DNA from: an uncultured Roseburia sp.
GTDB taxonomy: Bacteria > Bacillota > Clostridia > Lachnospirales > Lachnospiraceae
DNA length: 64,000 bases
Direction: 5' to 3'
Assembly: GCA_947573605.1 (NCBI GenBank)
Contig: CANPGM010000003.1
Span: 1-64,000, forward strand
Positions within the stretch are counted from its first letter, which is position 1; the number at the start of each line of letters is the position of its first letter. Positions 51,419 to 61,448 of the stretch are shown here, piece after piece. The notes below the pieces were generated by a model. That model did no database searches, was not told the DNA's origin, and was given only the letters and a program-made list of their open reading frames with translations. Both the position numbers and the translations under genes were made by a program.

Positions 51419-52697
51419 TATCGGTCTCAAACTGCTTGCGATTATCTTTGCGGTTGCCCTGTGGATGGTAGTCGTCAGTATCAATGACCCGACGATACGC
51501 AGGGCGGGAACGGTTAGCGTGACGCTGCAGAATCAGGAATATCTTACGGAAATGGGGAAATATTCGGATATACTGAGCGAAAACAATACGGTGACTTTTT
51601 TTTACTCTACCAATAAAAGTACCTATGAAAATCTGTCGTCCTCTGATTTTTCCGCACGGGCGGATATGGAGAAGATTGAGTATAACGCGGCGAACGGGAC
51701 ATGGCGCGTTCCGGTTGTGGTAATACCGACGAAATATGTAAGTAAAATCAATATAGAATCAAAGGACATCTATCTGGATGTTACGCTGGAGGATTCGAGC
51801 AATAAGCAGTTTTTTATTAAGGCGGTTGCAAACGGAACCGTAGCGGACGGCTGTGCGCTTGGAGATGTGGAAATCAACGACAGGAACGTGGTGCAGGTAT
51901 CCGGCCCGGCTTCCGTCGTCGGTATGATTGACTCTGTGGTTGCGGCAATTAATGTGGAAGGCATGTCCAGCGACATTACAGATGACGTGGTCTTGGAATA
52001 CCGGGATAAGGACGGAAATGAGATTGATACGACGAAGCTTCGGGTCAGTGTGAAGACAGTAGGCATACGGGCGCAGATTCTGGGAACGAAAGATGTCGCG
52101 CTCGAATTTTCGACAAGCGGAGATACGGCGGACGGATACCGGGTAAAGGGGATTACAAATATCCCGCAGCAAGTGCGCGTTAAGGGTAAAACAGCCGATT
52201 TGAATATGCTTGATAAGATCGTAATTCCGACCGAAGTATTGGATTTGACGGATGTGACGGAGAATATTGAGAAAGTGGTCGATATTTCCGCTTATCTTCC
52301 GAAAGGGATATCACTTGTGATAAACGGAGAAGCAAAAGTAAATGTCAGCATTGAAATTGAACCGATTGAGACAAAGGTTTTTCGAGTGCCGGTAAATAAC
52401 CTGGTGCTAAATGGACTGGGAAGCAATTACGTCGCTTCCTATGAGGAGGATTATGTTGATATTACCGTGACGGCCGGAAAAAGTCAGCTTGCCGAGCTGA
52501 CGGGAGCAAGCATTACGGGCGTGATAGAGGCGCACAATTTAGGAGTCGGCACCTATACCGTAAATGTGGCGTTTGATTTAGATCCGGAGATTTATACGGT
52601 TGCGGAATTGACGATCGAGCTTGAAATAGAGCGTCACGGGAACGGTACAGGCGCTGCTTCGAGCGACAGGGTTATTTCGCGCAAAGACGAATTATAA
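51384..52697 (+). CDS. cdaR: CdaA regulator CdaR (YbbR-domain protein)
   Basis: CdaR is an exported, membrane-anchored protein with YbbR repeats that modulates CdaA. The 437-aa product has one N-terminal membrane helix ([20 protein letters not shown]) and then four beta-rich YbbR-type repeats, seen in phrases such as [17 protein letters not shown] and [17 protein letters not shown]. The start is GTG 51384 behind AGGAGG, inside the end of cdaA, which indicates tight coupling. Confidence 0.92.
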   Translation: MLKKFGRKLVDNIGLKLLAIIFAVALWMVVVSINDPTIRRAGTVSVTLQNQEYLTEMGKYSDILSENNTVTFFYSTNKSTYENLSSSDFSARADMEKIEYNAANGTWRVPVVVIPTKYVSKINIESKDIYLDVTLEDSSNKQFFIKAVANGTVADGCALGDVEINDRNVVQVSGPASVVGMIDSVVAAINVEGMSSDITDDVVLEYRDKDGNEIDTTKLRVSVKTVGIRAQILGTKDVALEFSTSGDTADGYRVKGITNIPQQVRVKGKTADLNMLDKIVIPTEVLDLTDVTENIEKVVDISAYLPKGISLVINGEAKVNVSIEIEPIETKVFRVPVNNLVLNGLGSNYVASYEEDYVDITVTAGKSQLAELTGASITGVIEAHNLGVGTYTVNVAFDLDPEIYTVAELTIELEIERHGNGTGAASSDRVISRKDEL

Positions 52698-52747
52698 TAA
52701 GAAAGACGGACTGCGCCTGTGTAGAATGCCGGGCGGCGGGGAAAGGC

Positions 52748-54109
52748 ATGGTTATTCTTATGGCTAGAATGTTTGGCACGGACGGAGTGCGGGGGATCGC
52801 AGGCTCGGAGCTGACAATAGAGCTTGCGACAAAGTTAGGACAGGCGGGCGCATATGTACTTACAAAGGAACGCGCACATCAGGCGACGATTATTGTAGGA
52901 TGTGATACGCGGATTTCCGGGGGAATGCTTGCAAGCGCTTTGATGGCAGGTATTTGTTCGGTGGGTGCGAATGCAATTTTTGTCGGAGTAATGCCGACGC
53001 CGGCGATCGCCTATCTGACCAGAAAATATAAAGTGGACGCCGGGGTTGTCATTTCGGCTTCTCACAATCCGATGGAATTTAACGGGATTAAGTTTTTTGA
53101 CGGAGAAGGCTATAAGCTTTCGGACGCCTTAGAGGATGAAATCGAGGAACTGATAAAAAATGATATGAAGGACGTCGCGCTTCCGATCGGCTCCGGGGTA
53201 GGGAAGATTGAGTATCGGTTTGACCTGCGGGACGAATACGTTAAATTTGTAAAGTGCTGCGTACCGTTAGACTTGACCGGTATGAAAATTGTAGTGGACT
53301 GCGCGGAGGGAGCGGCGCATTATACGTCGGTAAAAGCGCTTCGCGACCTGGGAGCGGAGCTTGTCGCAATTCATACGGACCCGGACGGAACGAATATCAA
53401 CGCAAATTGCGGCTCTACGCATATGGATGAGCTAAAGGCGCGCGTTGTATACGAGAAGGCGGCAATCGGCATTGCGTTTGACGGGGATGCGGACCGTATG
53501 CTTGCCGTAGACGAAAAGGGAACGCTTGTAGACGGCGATCAGATTATGGCAATCTGCGGGTTATTTATGAAGAAACGGGGACTTCTGAAAAAGGATACAA
53601 TTGTCGTTACCGTTATGACGAATCTCGGATTTGATCTGATGGGGAAGAGAGAAGGAATTTCGACGGTAAAGACAAAAGTAGGGGATCGCTACGTTCTGGA
53701 AAATATGAAGGAGAACGGATACAATATTGGGGGAGAACAATCCGGACATATTATTTTCCTTGACGACAATACGACAGGGGACGGTCTTTTAAGCGCGCTT
53801 CATCTGCTCCGTGTAATGGCGGAAACGAAAAAACCGCTTTCGGAGCTTGCGGCTGTGATGGAGGTTTTGCCGCAGGCGCTTGTCAATGCCAGAGTACCGG
53901 AGCACAAAAAAGATCAGTTTATGGAATATCAGGAAATTGCGGACGAAATAGAAGCGGTGGAAAAAAAGTTTCAGGGAGAAGGGCGCGTTTTAATCCGTCC
54001 GTCCGGAACGGAACCGCTGGTTCGCGTTATGATTGAGGGGAAAGATCAGAAGGTAATTGACGCGGAAGCGAAAAGACTTGCGGATTTGATTACCAAAATT
54101 ATGTTTTAA
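52748..54109 (+). CDS. glmM: Phosphoglucosamine mutase
   Basis: GlmM converts glucosamine-6-phosphate to glucosamine-1-phosphate for UDP-GlcNAc. The protein has [15 protein letters not shown] at the start, the phosphoserine loop [12 protein letters not shown] (Ser105 from ATG 52748), the metal site [20 protein letters not shown], and the phosphate-binding [12 protein letters not shown]. Either ATG 52748 or ATG 52760 could be the start; the second gives the usual N-terminus. It follows cdaR, and the product of glmS at 16668 is its substrate. Confidence 0.96.
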   Translation: MVILMARMFGTDGVRGIAGSELTIELATKLGQAGAYVLTKERAHQATIIVGCDTRISGGMLASALMAGICSVGANAIFVGVMPTPAIAYLTRKYKVDAGVVISASHNPMEFNGIKFFDGEGYKLSDALEDEIEELIKNDMKDVALPIGSGVGKIEYRFDLRDEYVKFVKCCVPLDLTGMKIVVDCAEGAAHYTSVKALRDLGAELVAIHTDPDGTNINANCGSTHMDELKARVVYEKAAIGIAFDGDADRMLAVDEKGTLVDGDQIMAICGLFMKKRGLLKKDTIVVTVMTNLGFDLMGKREGISTVKTKVGDRYVLENMKENGYNIGGEQSGHIIFLDDNTTGDGLLSALHLLRVMAETKKPLSELAAVMEVLPQALVNARVPEHKKDQFMEYQEIADEIEAVEKKFQGEGRVLIRPSGTEPLVRVMIEGKDQKVIDAEAKRLADLITKIMF

Positions 54110-54160
54110 TGTTTCGAGCGTAAAGGCATATGAGGAAAATGTATTGGAGGAAATATCAGC

Positions 54161-54424
54161 ATGGTAAGCCAGAAGGTTAAGATTAAGAACCCGACCGGAC
54201 TTCATCTGCGGCCGGCGGGTATTTTATGCAAAGAGGCAATGCAGTATAAATCGCATATTACGTTTAAATATCGTCAGAATATCGCGAATGCAAAAAGTGT
54301 GTTAAGCGTGCTTGGCGCCTGCATCAAATCGGGAGACGAAATCGAACTCGTCTGTGAGGGAGAGGACGAGGAAGAAGCGCTTAAGTCTCTTGTCGCGGAG
54401 ATTGAGGACGGACTTGGGGAATAA
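54161..54424 (+). CDS. HPr-family phosphocarrier protein
   Basis: This 87-aa protein has the HPr active-site segment TGLHLRPAG with the histidine that is phosphorylated. NAKSVLSVLGACIKSGDEIEL carries the serine at the HPr kinase site, and the C-terminal helix is EEEALKSLVAEIE. It may be the general PTS HPr or a paralogue; no enzyme I gene is adjacent. GGAGG precedes the ATG. It lies 51 bases after glmM. Confidence 0.88.
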   Translation: MVSQKVKIKNPTGLHLRPAGILCKEAMQYKSHITFKYRQNIANAKSVLSVLGACIKSGDEIELVCEGEDEEEALKSLVAEIEDGLGE

Positions 54425-54468
54425 AAACAAAGCAATTTCATTATTTGGAATTTGCACGGAGAGTGTGC

Positions 54469-55431
54469 ATGGAAAGTAAGGAAAAAAAGTTAATTTCAGT
54501 TATCGTTCCTTGTTATAACGAAGAACAGTCACTGTATTATTTTTATGAGGAAATGAATCGTACGGCTTTGCAGATGCCGGACAATCTATTCGAATATCTG
54601 TTTATAGACGACGGCTCAAAGGATGGAACTCTTACCGTGATTCATGAGCTAATGGAAAAGGATGAGGCGGTAAAATGTATCTCCTTTTCAAGAAATTTTG
54701 GTAAGGAAGCTGCGATTTATGCCGGTATCAGCAATGCTTCAGGGGATTATGCCGTGGTAATGGACGCGGATTTGCAGGACCCGCCCGGACTGCTGCCAAA
54801 GATGTATCGTGCGGTGACGGAAGAGGGGTATGATTCCGCCGCTACACGCAGAGTCAGCAGAAAAGGGGAACCGCCGATTCGTTCGTTATTTGCGCGGGCA
54901 TTTTACCGACTTATGAACCGTATCAGTGATGTGGAGCTGATGGACGGCGCAAGAGATTACCGCCTGATGAATAGGCAGTATATGGACGCGCTTTTAAGTT
55001 TGAAGGAGTATAATCGGTTTTCCAAAGGGCTTTTCGGCTGGGTCGGTTTTCGGACAAAGTGGTTTGAATATGAAAACGTGGAGCGCGTAGCCGGAGAGAC
55101 AAAGTGGTCTTTCTGGAAGCTTTTTAAATATTCTCTTGACGGAATTGTCGGGTTTTCTTCCACTCCGCTTTATATCGCGTCCGTTCTTGGGACGGTTATG
55201 TGCGGAGTAGCGGCTCTTGCAATTATTTTTATTGTAGTCAGGCAGCTGATTTTCGGCGGTTCCGCCGACGGGTGGCCTTCTATGGTCTGTATTCTTATGT
55301 TTATCGGCGGGATTTTGCTTCTCGCGATCGGCGTCTTAGGGCTGTATCTTTCCAAAATATATCTGGAAGTGAAAGGGCGCCCGATTTATATTGCGAAAGA
55401 AAACAGTGTGAAAAACGAAAAGAAGGAATAG
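54469..55431 (+). CDS. Glycosyltransferase family 2, GtrB/dolichyl-phosphate mannosyltransferase-like
   Basis: This 320-aa membrane-bound transferase probably loads a sugar onto undecaprenyl phosphate. The GT-A domain shows SVIVPCYNEEQSLYYF, FIDDGSKDGTL, SFSRNFGKEAAIYAG and VMDADLQDPP. Two C-terminal membrane helices follow (IASVLGTVMCGVAALAIIFIV and MFIGGILLLAIGVLGLYLSKIYLE). ATG 54469 follows GGAGAG. Paired with the GtrII-like protein at 56373, it suggests side-chain glycosylation of a surface polymer, since GtrB supplies and GtrII-type enzymes use lipid-linked glucose. Confidence 0.9.
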   Translation: MESKEKKLISVIVPCYNEEQSLYYFYEEMNRTALQMPDNLFEYLFIDDGSKDGTLTVIHELMEKDEAVKCISFSRNFGKEAAIYAGISNASGDYAVVMDADLQDPPGLLPKMYRAVTEEGYDSAATRRVSRKGEPPIRSLFARAFYRLMNRISDVELMDGARDYRLMNRQYMDALLSLKEYNRFSKGLFGWVGFRTKWFEYENVERVAGETKWSFWKLFKYSLDGIVGFSSTPLYIASVLGTVMCGVAALAIIFIVVRQLIFGGSADGWPSMVCILMFIGGILLLAIGVLGLYLSKIYLEVKGRPIYIAKENSVKNEKKE

Positions 55432-55479
55432 AGCGCTTAGAAAACGGGATTACTTATAAGGATGGAGGCAGAAGTCTTT

Positions 55480-56376
55480 ATGAAGAAAATTTTGGTAACG
55501 GGCTGCAACGGACAGCTCGGACGTGCGATAAGACAGGAATACAGAGAAGAAGACGTTTCATTTATTCTTACGGATGTAACGCCGCAGGACGGAGTAAAGG
55601 CGCTTGACATTACGGATATTGAGCAGACGCTGCAGTTTATTTGCGCCGAAAAACCGGATGTGATTATGAATTGTGCGGCGCATACCAATGTCGACGCCTG
55701 TGAAAAGGAATGGGATCTGGCTTATAAAATAAATGCAATCGGTCCCAGAAACTTAAGTATTGCGGCGGAGAAAGCGGGAGCGAAGCTGATTCATGTTTCT
55801 ACCGATTATGTGTTTGAAGGAAACGGGACCGCGCCGTATACGGAGTTTGATTTGCCTAACCCAATCAGCGCATACGGGAAGACAAAGCTGGAGGGCGAGC
55901 TTTTTGTAAAGGAATTTTCGCGGAAACATTTTATTTTACGTACGGCCTGGCTTTACGGCGACGGCAAAAATTTTGTGAAAACAATGCTGCGTCTTTCCGA
56001 CAGCCACGAAGAGGTATCCGTTGTGTGTGATCAGCTTGGAAGTCCGACGAGCGCGGCAGAGCTGGCAAGGCTGATTCATCATCTCGAACCGACTGAGAAT
56101 TACGGCACTTTCCATGCGACTTGCGAAGGGGATACGAGTTGGGCGGAGTTTGCCGAAGAGATTTTCCGCCTTGCGGGAAGAAATACGAAAGTAATTCATG
56201 TAACAAGCGAACAGTATGCAAAAATGAATCCGGCGTCAGCGAAGAGGCCGGCATATTCGATTCTTGACAATTATATGTTAAAGCTGACGGATCGCTATCA
56301 AATGGCGGACTGGAAAGAGGCGCTGTCAGAATATATGAATTCGATTGTACGAACAGAAGGGAACCGGAACGAATGA
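55480..56376 (+). CDS. rfbD: dTDP-4-dehydrorhamnose reductase
   Basis: This is the last step of dTDP-L-rhamnose synthesis. The 298-aa short-chain dehydrogenase has the NAD(P) motif VTGCNGQLGRAI, NCAAHTNVDACE, STDYVFEG, and the catalytic YGKTKLEGE. ATGGAGG at 55462-55468 is the ribosome binding site and makes ATG 55480 the start. It is separated from rfbB, A and C by one gene; the stop overlaps the next start. Confidence 0.95.
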   Translation: MKKILVTGCNGQLGRAIRQEYREEDVSFILTDVTPQDGVKALDITDIEQTLQFICAEKPDVIMNCAAHTNVDACEKEWDLAYKINAIGPRNLSIAAEKAGAKLIHVSTDYVFEGNGTAPYTEFDLPNPISAYGKTKLEGELFVKEFSRKHFILRTAWLYGDGKNFVKTMLRLSDSHEEVSVVCDQLGSPTSAAELARLIHHLEPTENYGTFHATCEGDTSWAEFAEEIFRLAGRNTKVIHVTSEQYAKMNPASAKRPAYSILDNYMLKLTDRYQMADWKEALSEYMNSIVRTEGNRNE

Positions 56377-57941
56377 ATTGCGCGGTGTCGGCTGATATAA
56401 AGGAGTATATTCAAAAACATGGCAGGCTGATTTGGCTGTCCTTTGCCGCCGCGGCGCTTTGCTACGGATTTCTTGTTTTTGAAGGAAATATACGGATTGA
56501 TACGGAGGAGCTTATCAATGCGCCCGGATCGACGCTTGGATGGCTTCAGATCGGGAGGTATGGGCTTCCTTTTTTAAAACGTCTGCTGGGACTGTCGACG
56601 CATCATGTTCTTTTAAGCGGTATCTGGTTTTTTGTTTTTTTTATCCTTAGTATTCATACAATTACGTTTTTGTTTTATCATATCTTGAATAAGGACGAGC
56701 GCTATCCGTACTGGGTATTTGTGCTGCTGTATGCGTCGTCAAATATCTGGTGTTACCAGATATACTTTTCGATGCAGCAGGCGGAGGTGGCATGCGCGAT
56801 GTTTCTGATTGCGGCGGGAGCGTTTCTTTCCATGCGCGGCTGTTTTCTGACGACAGGAAAAAGCAGCCTTTTTTCCTGTTTGGGAGCCATTCCGTTACTG
56901 GTATTGGGATTCGGCGTCTATCAGTCATTTGTTGTCTACTATATTGCAATCTGCGTATCTGCTTTTTTGCCGTATCTGTGGAATCAAAGTCCCAAAAGCA
57001 GCGGGAGCGTCCTCTGCGGGATCGGAAAGCTGCTGCTTGGTTTTATCGTATCTTATTTGGCTTATACGTGGATTGCCAACACCTGGTTTATGTCCGGCGG
57101 GGAATATTTAAACGGAGAAAAAGGCTGGGGCAGGCTTGCGGCGTCCGAATGCATAGAGATAATCACTACAAATATGAAACACATCATTCGGATGCGTGGT
57201 TCGGAATATTTTTCCTTTTATACGATTGGGGCCGTTTTTCTTGTGCCGGCTGTTCTCTTTGTATGCAGGGAAAAATTTGCGAAACATGTATTTTTTTGCG
57301 TATTGTATGTATTAGCGGCCGCAGGTCTGCTGCTGACGCCGTTTCTGATGATGCTTTATAAAGGAGAAAAAGTAGTGACGAGGGCGCAGTTCGCGCTCCC
57401 GGTGATCGCGGCTTTTCTGGGGATGTATGTCATCGGATTAATTCCGACAAAGCGGTTCGGAAGACTTCGATATCCCGTTATCTGCCTTGCGCTGCTTGCG
57501 TCTTTTGTACAGTGGACATACTGCGCGCGGCTTGGGTTTACGGATCACGTCCGATATGAGTGGGATAGCGCGTATGCCGAAAAAGTTTTAACGGAGCTGA
57601 ACGAAGAGTGCGGCGGAGCGGAAAAAGAAAAACCGCTGATTTTTGTCGGGCGCAAAATACCGGAATTTACAGGGAGGCTTTGCGTCCGTAACGAGATGTT
57701 CGGATGGTCTTTTTTTGAATGGGATTATCATCCAAAGTACCCGACAAGGGCCACGCATCGTATCGTCGGATTTTTAAATGCCAGATACGGCGGCGGTTTT
57801 ATCGACGGATATACGGAGGAAATGCGCCTTGAGGCTTTAGAAGCAGCCGATTCGATGCCCCTGTTTCCGCAAAAAGGGTCCGTTAAAGAAACGGAAGATT
57901 TTATTGTCGTGCATTTATCGGAAATAAATGAGGAAACATAA
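56373..57941 (+). CDS. GtrII-like membrane glucosyltransferase
   Basis: This 522-aa polytopic protein of the glucosyltransferase GtrII type has an N-terminal region RIDTEELINAPGSTLGWLQIGR with the acidic loop expected for a GT-C enzyme. About ten membrane segments follow to residue 400, then a soluble C-terminal part of about 120 residues (PLIFVGRKIPEFTGRL, FFEWDYHPKYPTRATH). Such enzymes move glucose from a lipid donor to a polymer outside the cell. The start overlaps the rfbD stop (ATGA). It probably works with the GT2 at 54469. Confidence 0.75.
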   Translation: MNCAVSADIKEYIQKHGRLIWLSFAAAALCYGFLVFEGNIRIDTEELINAPGSTLGWLQIGRYGLPFLKRLLGLSTHHVLLSGIWFFVFFILSIHTITFLFYHILNKDERYPYWVFVLLYASSNIWCYQIYFSMQQAEVACAMFLIAAGAFLSMRGCFLTTGKSSLFSCLGAIPLLVLGFGVYQSFVVYYIAICVSAFLPYLWNQSPKSSGSVLCGIGKLLLGFIVSYLAYTWIANTWFMSGGEYLNGEKGWGRLAASECIEIITTNMKHIIRMRGSEYFSFYTIGAVFLVPAVLFVCREKFAKHVFFCVLYVLAAAGLLLTPFLMMLYKGEKVVTRAQFALPVIAAFLGMYVIGLIPTKRFGRLRYPVICLALLASFVQWTYCARLGFTDHVRYEWDSAYAEKVLTELNEECGGAEKEKPLIFVGRKIPEFTGRLCVRNEMFGWSFFEWDYHPKYPTRATHRIVGFLNARYGGGFIDGYTEEMRLEALEAADSMPLFPQKGSVKETEDFIVVHLSEINEET

Positions 57942-57951
57942 GAGTGTAAAC

Positions 57952-57980
57952 TTGTGTTGCCTTATAAAAAATGGTAAAAT
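57952..57980 (+). promoter_or_regulatory. Promoter of rfbBAC and the exporter genes, within an inverted repeat
   Basis: TTGTGT (57952-57957), 17 bases, TAAAAT (57975-57980). An 8-base inverted repeat, AGTGTAAA (57943-57950) and TTTACACT (57998-58005), frames the promoter and could bind a regulator. Confidence 0.55.
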
Positions 57981-58025
57981 ATTACAAAATGTTGTGTTTT
58001 ACACTAGGAAAGGAAAGAAAATGCT

Positions 58026-59105
58026 ATGAGAACATATCTGGTAACCGGAGGAGCCGGGTTTATCGGTTCGAATTATATTCACTATATGTTTCGTAAATAT
58101 GAGGATCAGATTCGCATAATCAATGTAGACGCGCTGACTTATGCGGGAAATCTGGAAAACTTAAGAAGCGTTGAGGGCAGAGAGAACTATACTTTTATAA
58201 AGGCTGACATCACGGACAGAGAAGCGATGGAACGGATTTTTAAAGAGAATGACATTGACCGCGTCGTACATTTTGCGGCGGAGAGCCATGTCGACCGCAG
58301 TATCAGAAATCCCGAAGTATTTATTAAAACAAATGTGCTTGGTACGGCGGTTCTGTTAAATTGTGCGCGCTCGGCATGGGAAAGAGAGGACGGCACCTAT
58401 CCGGAAGACAAGAAGTTTTTACATGTTTCGACGGATGAAGTTTACGGTTCGCTAGAGGATGACGGTTCTTATTTTTATGAAACGACCCCTTACGCGCCGC
58501 ACAGTCCCTATTCGGCAAGCAAGGCGTCGAGTGATTTTCTTGTGAAGGCATACATCGATACCTATCATTTCCCGGCTAATATTACGAATTGCTCCAATAA
58601 TTACGGCCCTTATCAGTTTCCGGAGAAGCTGATTCCGCTTATTATCAATAATGCGCTGCACGGGAAAAAGCTTCCGGTTTACGGCGACGGTAAAAATGTG
58701 CGCGACTGGCTCTATGTGGAAGATCATGCAAAGGCGATTGACATGGTCCAGGAAATGGGAAGGCTGGGAGAAACTTACAATATCGGCGGCCATAACGAGA
58801 AGCAGAATATAGAAATTATTCATATCATACTGGAAACGTTACAGGAGATGCTGCCAGAAGGCGATCCGAGAAAGGCGCTCGTCAGGGAAGACCTGATTAC
58901 GTATGTTGAAGACAGGAAGGGACACGACCGCCGCTATGCGATTGCGCCGGATAAAATCAAAGCGGAAATCGGCTGGGAACCGGAAACGATGTTCAAAGAC
59001 GGAATCAGAAAAACGATTGCGTGGTTTTTCGAGCATGAAGAATGGATGAGGAATGTAACGAGCGGAGACTATCAGAAGTATTATGAGGAGATGTATTTAT
59101 CATGA
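58026..59105 (+). CDS. rfbB: dTDP-glucose 4,6-dehydratase
   Basis: This is the second step of dTDP-rhamnose synthesis. The 359-aa extended SDR has [33 protein letters not shown] with Asp/Glu after Thr, and [12 protein letters not shown] with the catalytic tyrosine and lysine. AGGAAAGGAAAG precedes the ATG. It overlaps rfbA by four bases. Confidence 0.97.
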   Translation: MRTYLVTGGAGFIGSNYIHYMFRKYEDQIRIINVDALTYAGNLENLRSVEGRENYTFIKADITDREAMERIFKENDIDRVVHFAAESHVDRSIRNPEVFIKTNVLGTAVLLNCARSAWEREDGTYPEDKKFLHVSTDEVYGSLEDDGSYFYETTPYAPHSPYSASKASSDFLVKAYIDTYHFPANITNCSNNYGPYQFPEKLIPLIINNALHGKKLPVYGDGKNVRDWLYVEDHAKAIDMVQEMGRLGETYNIGGHNEKQNIEIIHIILETLQEMLPEGDPRKALVREDLITYVEDRKGHDRRYAIAPDKIKAEIGWEPETMFKDGIRKTIAWFFEHEEWMRNVTSGDYQKYYEEMYLS

Positions 59106-59980
59106 AGGGGATTATACTTGCCGGAGGCGCGGGAACAAGGCTTTATCCGCTGACAAAGGCGATTTCAAAGCAGATTATGCCGGTTTATGATAAACCGATG
59201 ATTTATTATCCGCTTTCGACGCTCATGCTTGCCGGAATCCGCGAGGCGCTGATTATTTCCACACCTCGCGATCTCCCGGTTTTTAAAGAGCTATTCGGCG
59301 ACGGGAGTCAGCTTGGGATGAGCTTTACTTATGAGATTCAGGAGGAGCCGCGGGGACTGGCCGATGCGTTTTTAATCGGCGAACGGTTTATCGGAAACGA
59401 TGCCGTGGCGCTTGTACTGGGCGACAATATTTTTTATGGACAAAGCTTTTCCAAAGTATTAAAAAACGCTGCGGAGCGTACCGAAAGTCAGTCGGGCGCG
59501 ACAATTTTCGGTTACTATGTAAGAGACCCGAGAGAATACGGGGTTGTGGAATTTGACGAAAACGGCATGGCGTTGTCCATAGAGGAAAAGCCGGAGCATC
59601 CGAAATCCAATTATGCGGTTCCCGGTCTTTATTTTTACGATAACGACGTGGTAGAAATTGCCAAAAATGTGAAACCTTCCGCTCGCAGAGAGATTGAGAT
59701 TACCAGTATTAATAATGAATATTTAAAAAGAGGAAACCTTTGTGTAGAAACACTGGGACGCGGCTTCGCATGGCTCGATACCGGAAATCACGATATGCTG
59801 CTTGCGGCTGCCGATTTTGTTTCCGCGTTTCAGAAACGTCAGGGATTATATATTTCCTGTATTGAAGAAATCGCATATAAGCGCGGATTTATTGACAAAG
59901 AACAGTTGGTCCGGCTGGCGCAGCCGCTTTTGAAAACGGACTACGGGAAATATCTGATGGAGATTGCGGAAGGTCTTTAG
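59102..59980 (+). CDS. rfbA: Glucose-1-phosphate thymidylyltransferase
   Basis: This enzyme makes dTDP-glucose. The 292-aa nucleotidyltransferase has [43 protein letters not shown] and the C-terminal [14 protein letters not shown]. Its start overlaps the rfbB stop (ATGA). The length is normal. Confidence 0.97.
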   Translation: MKGIILAGGAGTRLYPLTKAISKQIMPVYDKPMIYYPLSTLMLAGIREALIISTPRDLPVFKELFGDGSQLGMSFTYEIQEEPRGLADAFLIGERFIGNDAVALVLGDNIFYGQSFSKVLKNAAERTESQSGATIFGYYVRDPREYGVVEFDENGMALSIEEKPEHPKSNYAVPGLYFYDNDVVEIAKNVKPSARREIEITSINNEYLKRGNLCVETLGRGFAWLDTGNHDMLLAAADFVSAFQKRQGLYISCIEEIAYKRGFIDKEQLVRLAQPLLKTDYGKYLMEIAEGL

Positions 59981-60034
59981 AATAAAGAGAAGTTTGGCGT
60001 ATTTGTTTGCAGGATGATTACGGGAGGGGATTCG

Positions 60035-60613
60035 ATGGGAAATATTAAAGTGACGCATGACTGCGGCGGTATTAAAGGGCTTGCAGTGATTGAACCGGAA
60101 GTGCACGGGGATAACCGCGGCTATTTTATGGAAACTTATAATTATCGTGATTTTGCGGAAGCGGGGATCGACTGCAGATTTGTGCAGGACAATCAGTCGG
60201 CCTCTAAAAAAGGCGTGCTGCGCGGACTTCATTCGCAGAAGGAATTTCCGCAGGATAAGCTGGTGCGCGTAATAAAGGGCGAGGTTTTTGACGTAGCGGT
60301 GGATGTAAGAGAGGGTTCGGAGACATTCGGAAAATGGTATGGCGTGCGGCTCTCAGAGGAAAACAAAAAACAATTCTTTGTTCCAAAGAATTTTGCGCAC
60401 GGATATCTCGTTTTGTCCGACTATGCGGAGTTTTGCTATAAGGTCACGGATTTCTATCATCCGAACGACGAGATCGGCATTATCTGGAACGATCCGCAGC
60501 TCGGTGTAGAATGGCCGATGCCGGAGGGCATGACGGAGAAGGATTTGATTTTCTCCGAGAAAGATAAAGTTTTGGAAGGACTTTCCGCTTATGTTAAAAA
60601 ACGCTTTGGATAA
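60035..60613 (+). CDS. rfbC: dTDP-4-dehydrorhamnose 3,5-epimerase
   Basis: This is the third step of dTDP-rhamnose synthesis. The 192-aa cupin has GDNRGYFMETYN, FVQDNQSASKKGVLRGLH with the catalytic histidine, DVAVDVREGS and FAHGYLVLSD. GGGAGGGG at 60022-60029 fixes ATG 60035. The end overlaps the start of the ABC permease, so the two are coupled. Confidence 0.96.
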   Translation: MGNIKVTHDCGGIKGLAVIEPEVHGDNRGYFMETYNYRDFAEAGIDCRFVQDNQSASKKGVLRGLHSQKEFPQDKLVRVIKGEVFDVAVDVREGSETFGKWYGVRLSEENKKQFFVPKNFAHGYLVLSDYAEFCYKVTDFYHPNDEIGIIWNDPQLGVEWPMPEGMTEKDLIFSEKDKVLEGLSAYVKKRFG

Positions 60614-61394
60614 TAGAAAGCTGGTTTTTTCTCTGGCAAAAGATGATTTTAAGAAAAAGTTTGCCGGGTCGAATCTGGGGATTCTGTGGGCATTTGTACA
60701 GCCGGTCATTACGGTGCTGCTCTACTGGTTTGTGTTTGAAAAGGGACTTCACGCCGAGGCTTCCAATTTACGAACCGGAATCAAAGTGCCGTATGTGCTC
60801 TGGCTGATGGCGGGACTCGTTCCGTGGTTTTATTTGCAGGAGGCGTGGAACGGAGCGACGGGGGTTTTAATCGAGTACAGCTATCTGGTAAAAAAAGTGG
60901 TGTTTCAGATTGACATTCTGCCGATAGTAAAAATGACGTCGGCGCTTTTCGTTCATCTTTTTTTTGTGGCGTTTACCGTGCTTCTTGCGTGCATACTGGG
61001 ATGTCCGCCGACTTTTTATACGCTTCAGGTATTCTATTATTCTTTTGCGATGATTTGTTTTCTGACAGGGCTTTCTTATGCCACGAGCGCGATCGTTTTG
61101 TTTTTCCGCGATTTAAATCAGATCGTTTCGATTGTAATACAGATCGGAACCTGGGCGACGCCGATTATGTGGAATATTGAAACGATGAATCTGCCGGAGT
61201 GGGCGATCGTGCTGTTGAAAATGAATCCGATGTATTATGTGGTTTCGGGATACCGGGACGCGCTGATAAACGGGGTCGGATTCTGGGAACACCCGCTGCT
61301 TACCGTATGGTTCTGGGTAATTACGGCTTTCTGCTATCTGCTTGGAACGCATGTGTTTAAAAAGTTAAAGCCGCTCTTTGCGGATGTTTTATAG
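60591..61394 (+). CDS. wzm: ABC-2 polysaccharide exporter permease (Wzm/TagG type)
   Basis: This 267-aa ABC-2 permease has six membrane helices. It begins LVFSLAKDDFKKKFAGSNLGILW, the usual cytosolic N-terminal helix of polysaccharide exporters, followed by FVQPVITVLLYWFVF. It later has the LIEYSYLVKKVVFQIDILPI and MNPMYYVVSGYRDAL segments. GGAAGGA precedes the ATG, which lies inside rfbC. With the next gene it exports a rhamnose-containing polymer made in the cytoplasm. Confidence 0.93.
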   Translation: MLKNALDNRKLVFSLAKDDFKKKFAGSNLGILWAFVQPVITVLLYWFVFEKGLHAEASNLRTGIKVPYVLWLMAGLVPWFYLQEAWNGATGVLIEYSYLVKKVVFQIDILPIVKMTSALFVHLFFVAFTVLLACILGCPPTFYTLQVFYYSFAMICFLTGLSYATSAIVLFFRDLNQIVSIVIQIGTWATPIMWNIETMNLPEWAIVLLKMNPMYYVVSGYRDALINGVGFWEHPLLTVWFWVITAFCYLLGTHVFKKLKPLFADVL

Positions 61395-61448
61395 AGTGCA
61401 GTTGAGATTCGTGTGAAAAATGAATGTTTCGCAGACTGAGAGAAAGGC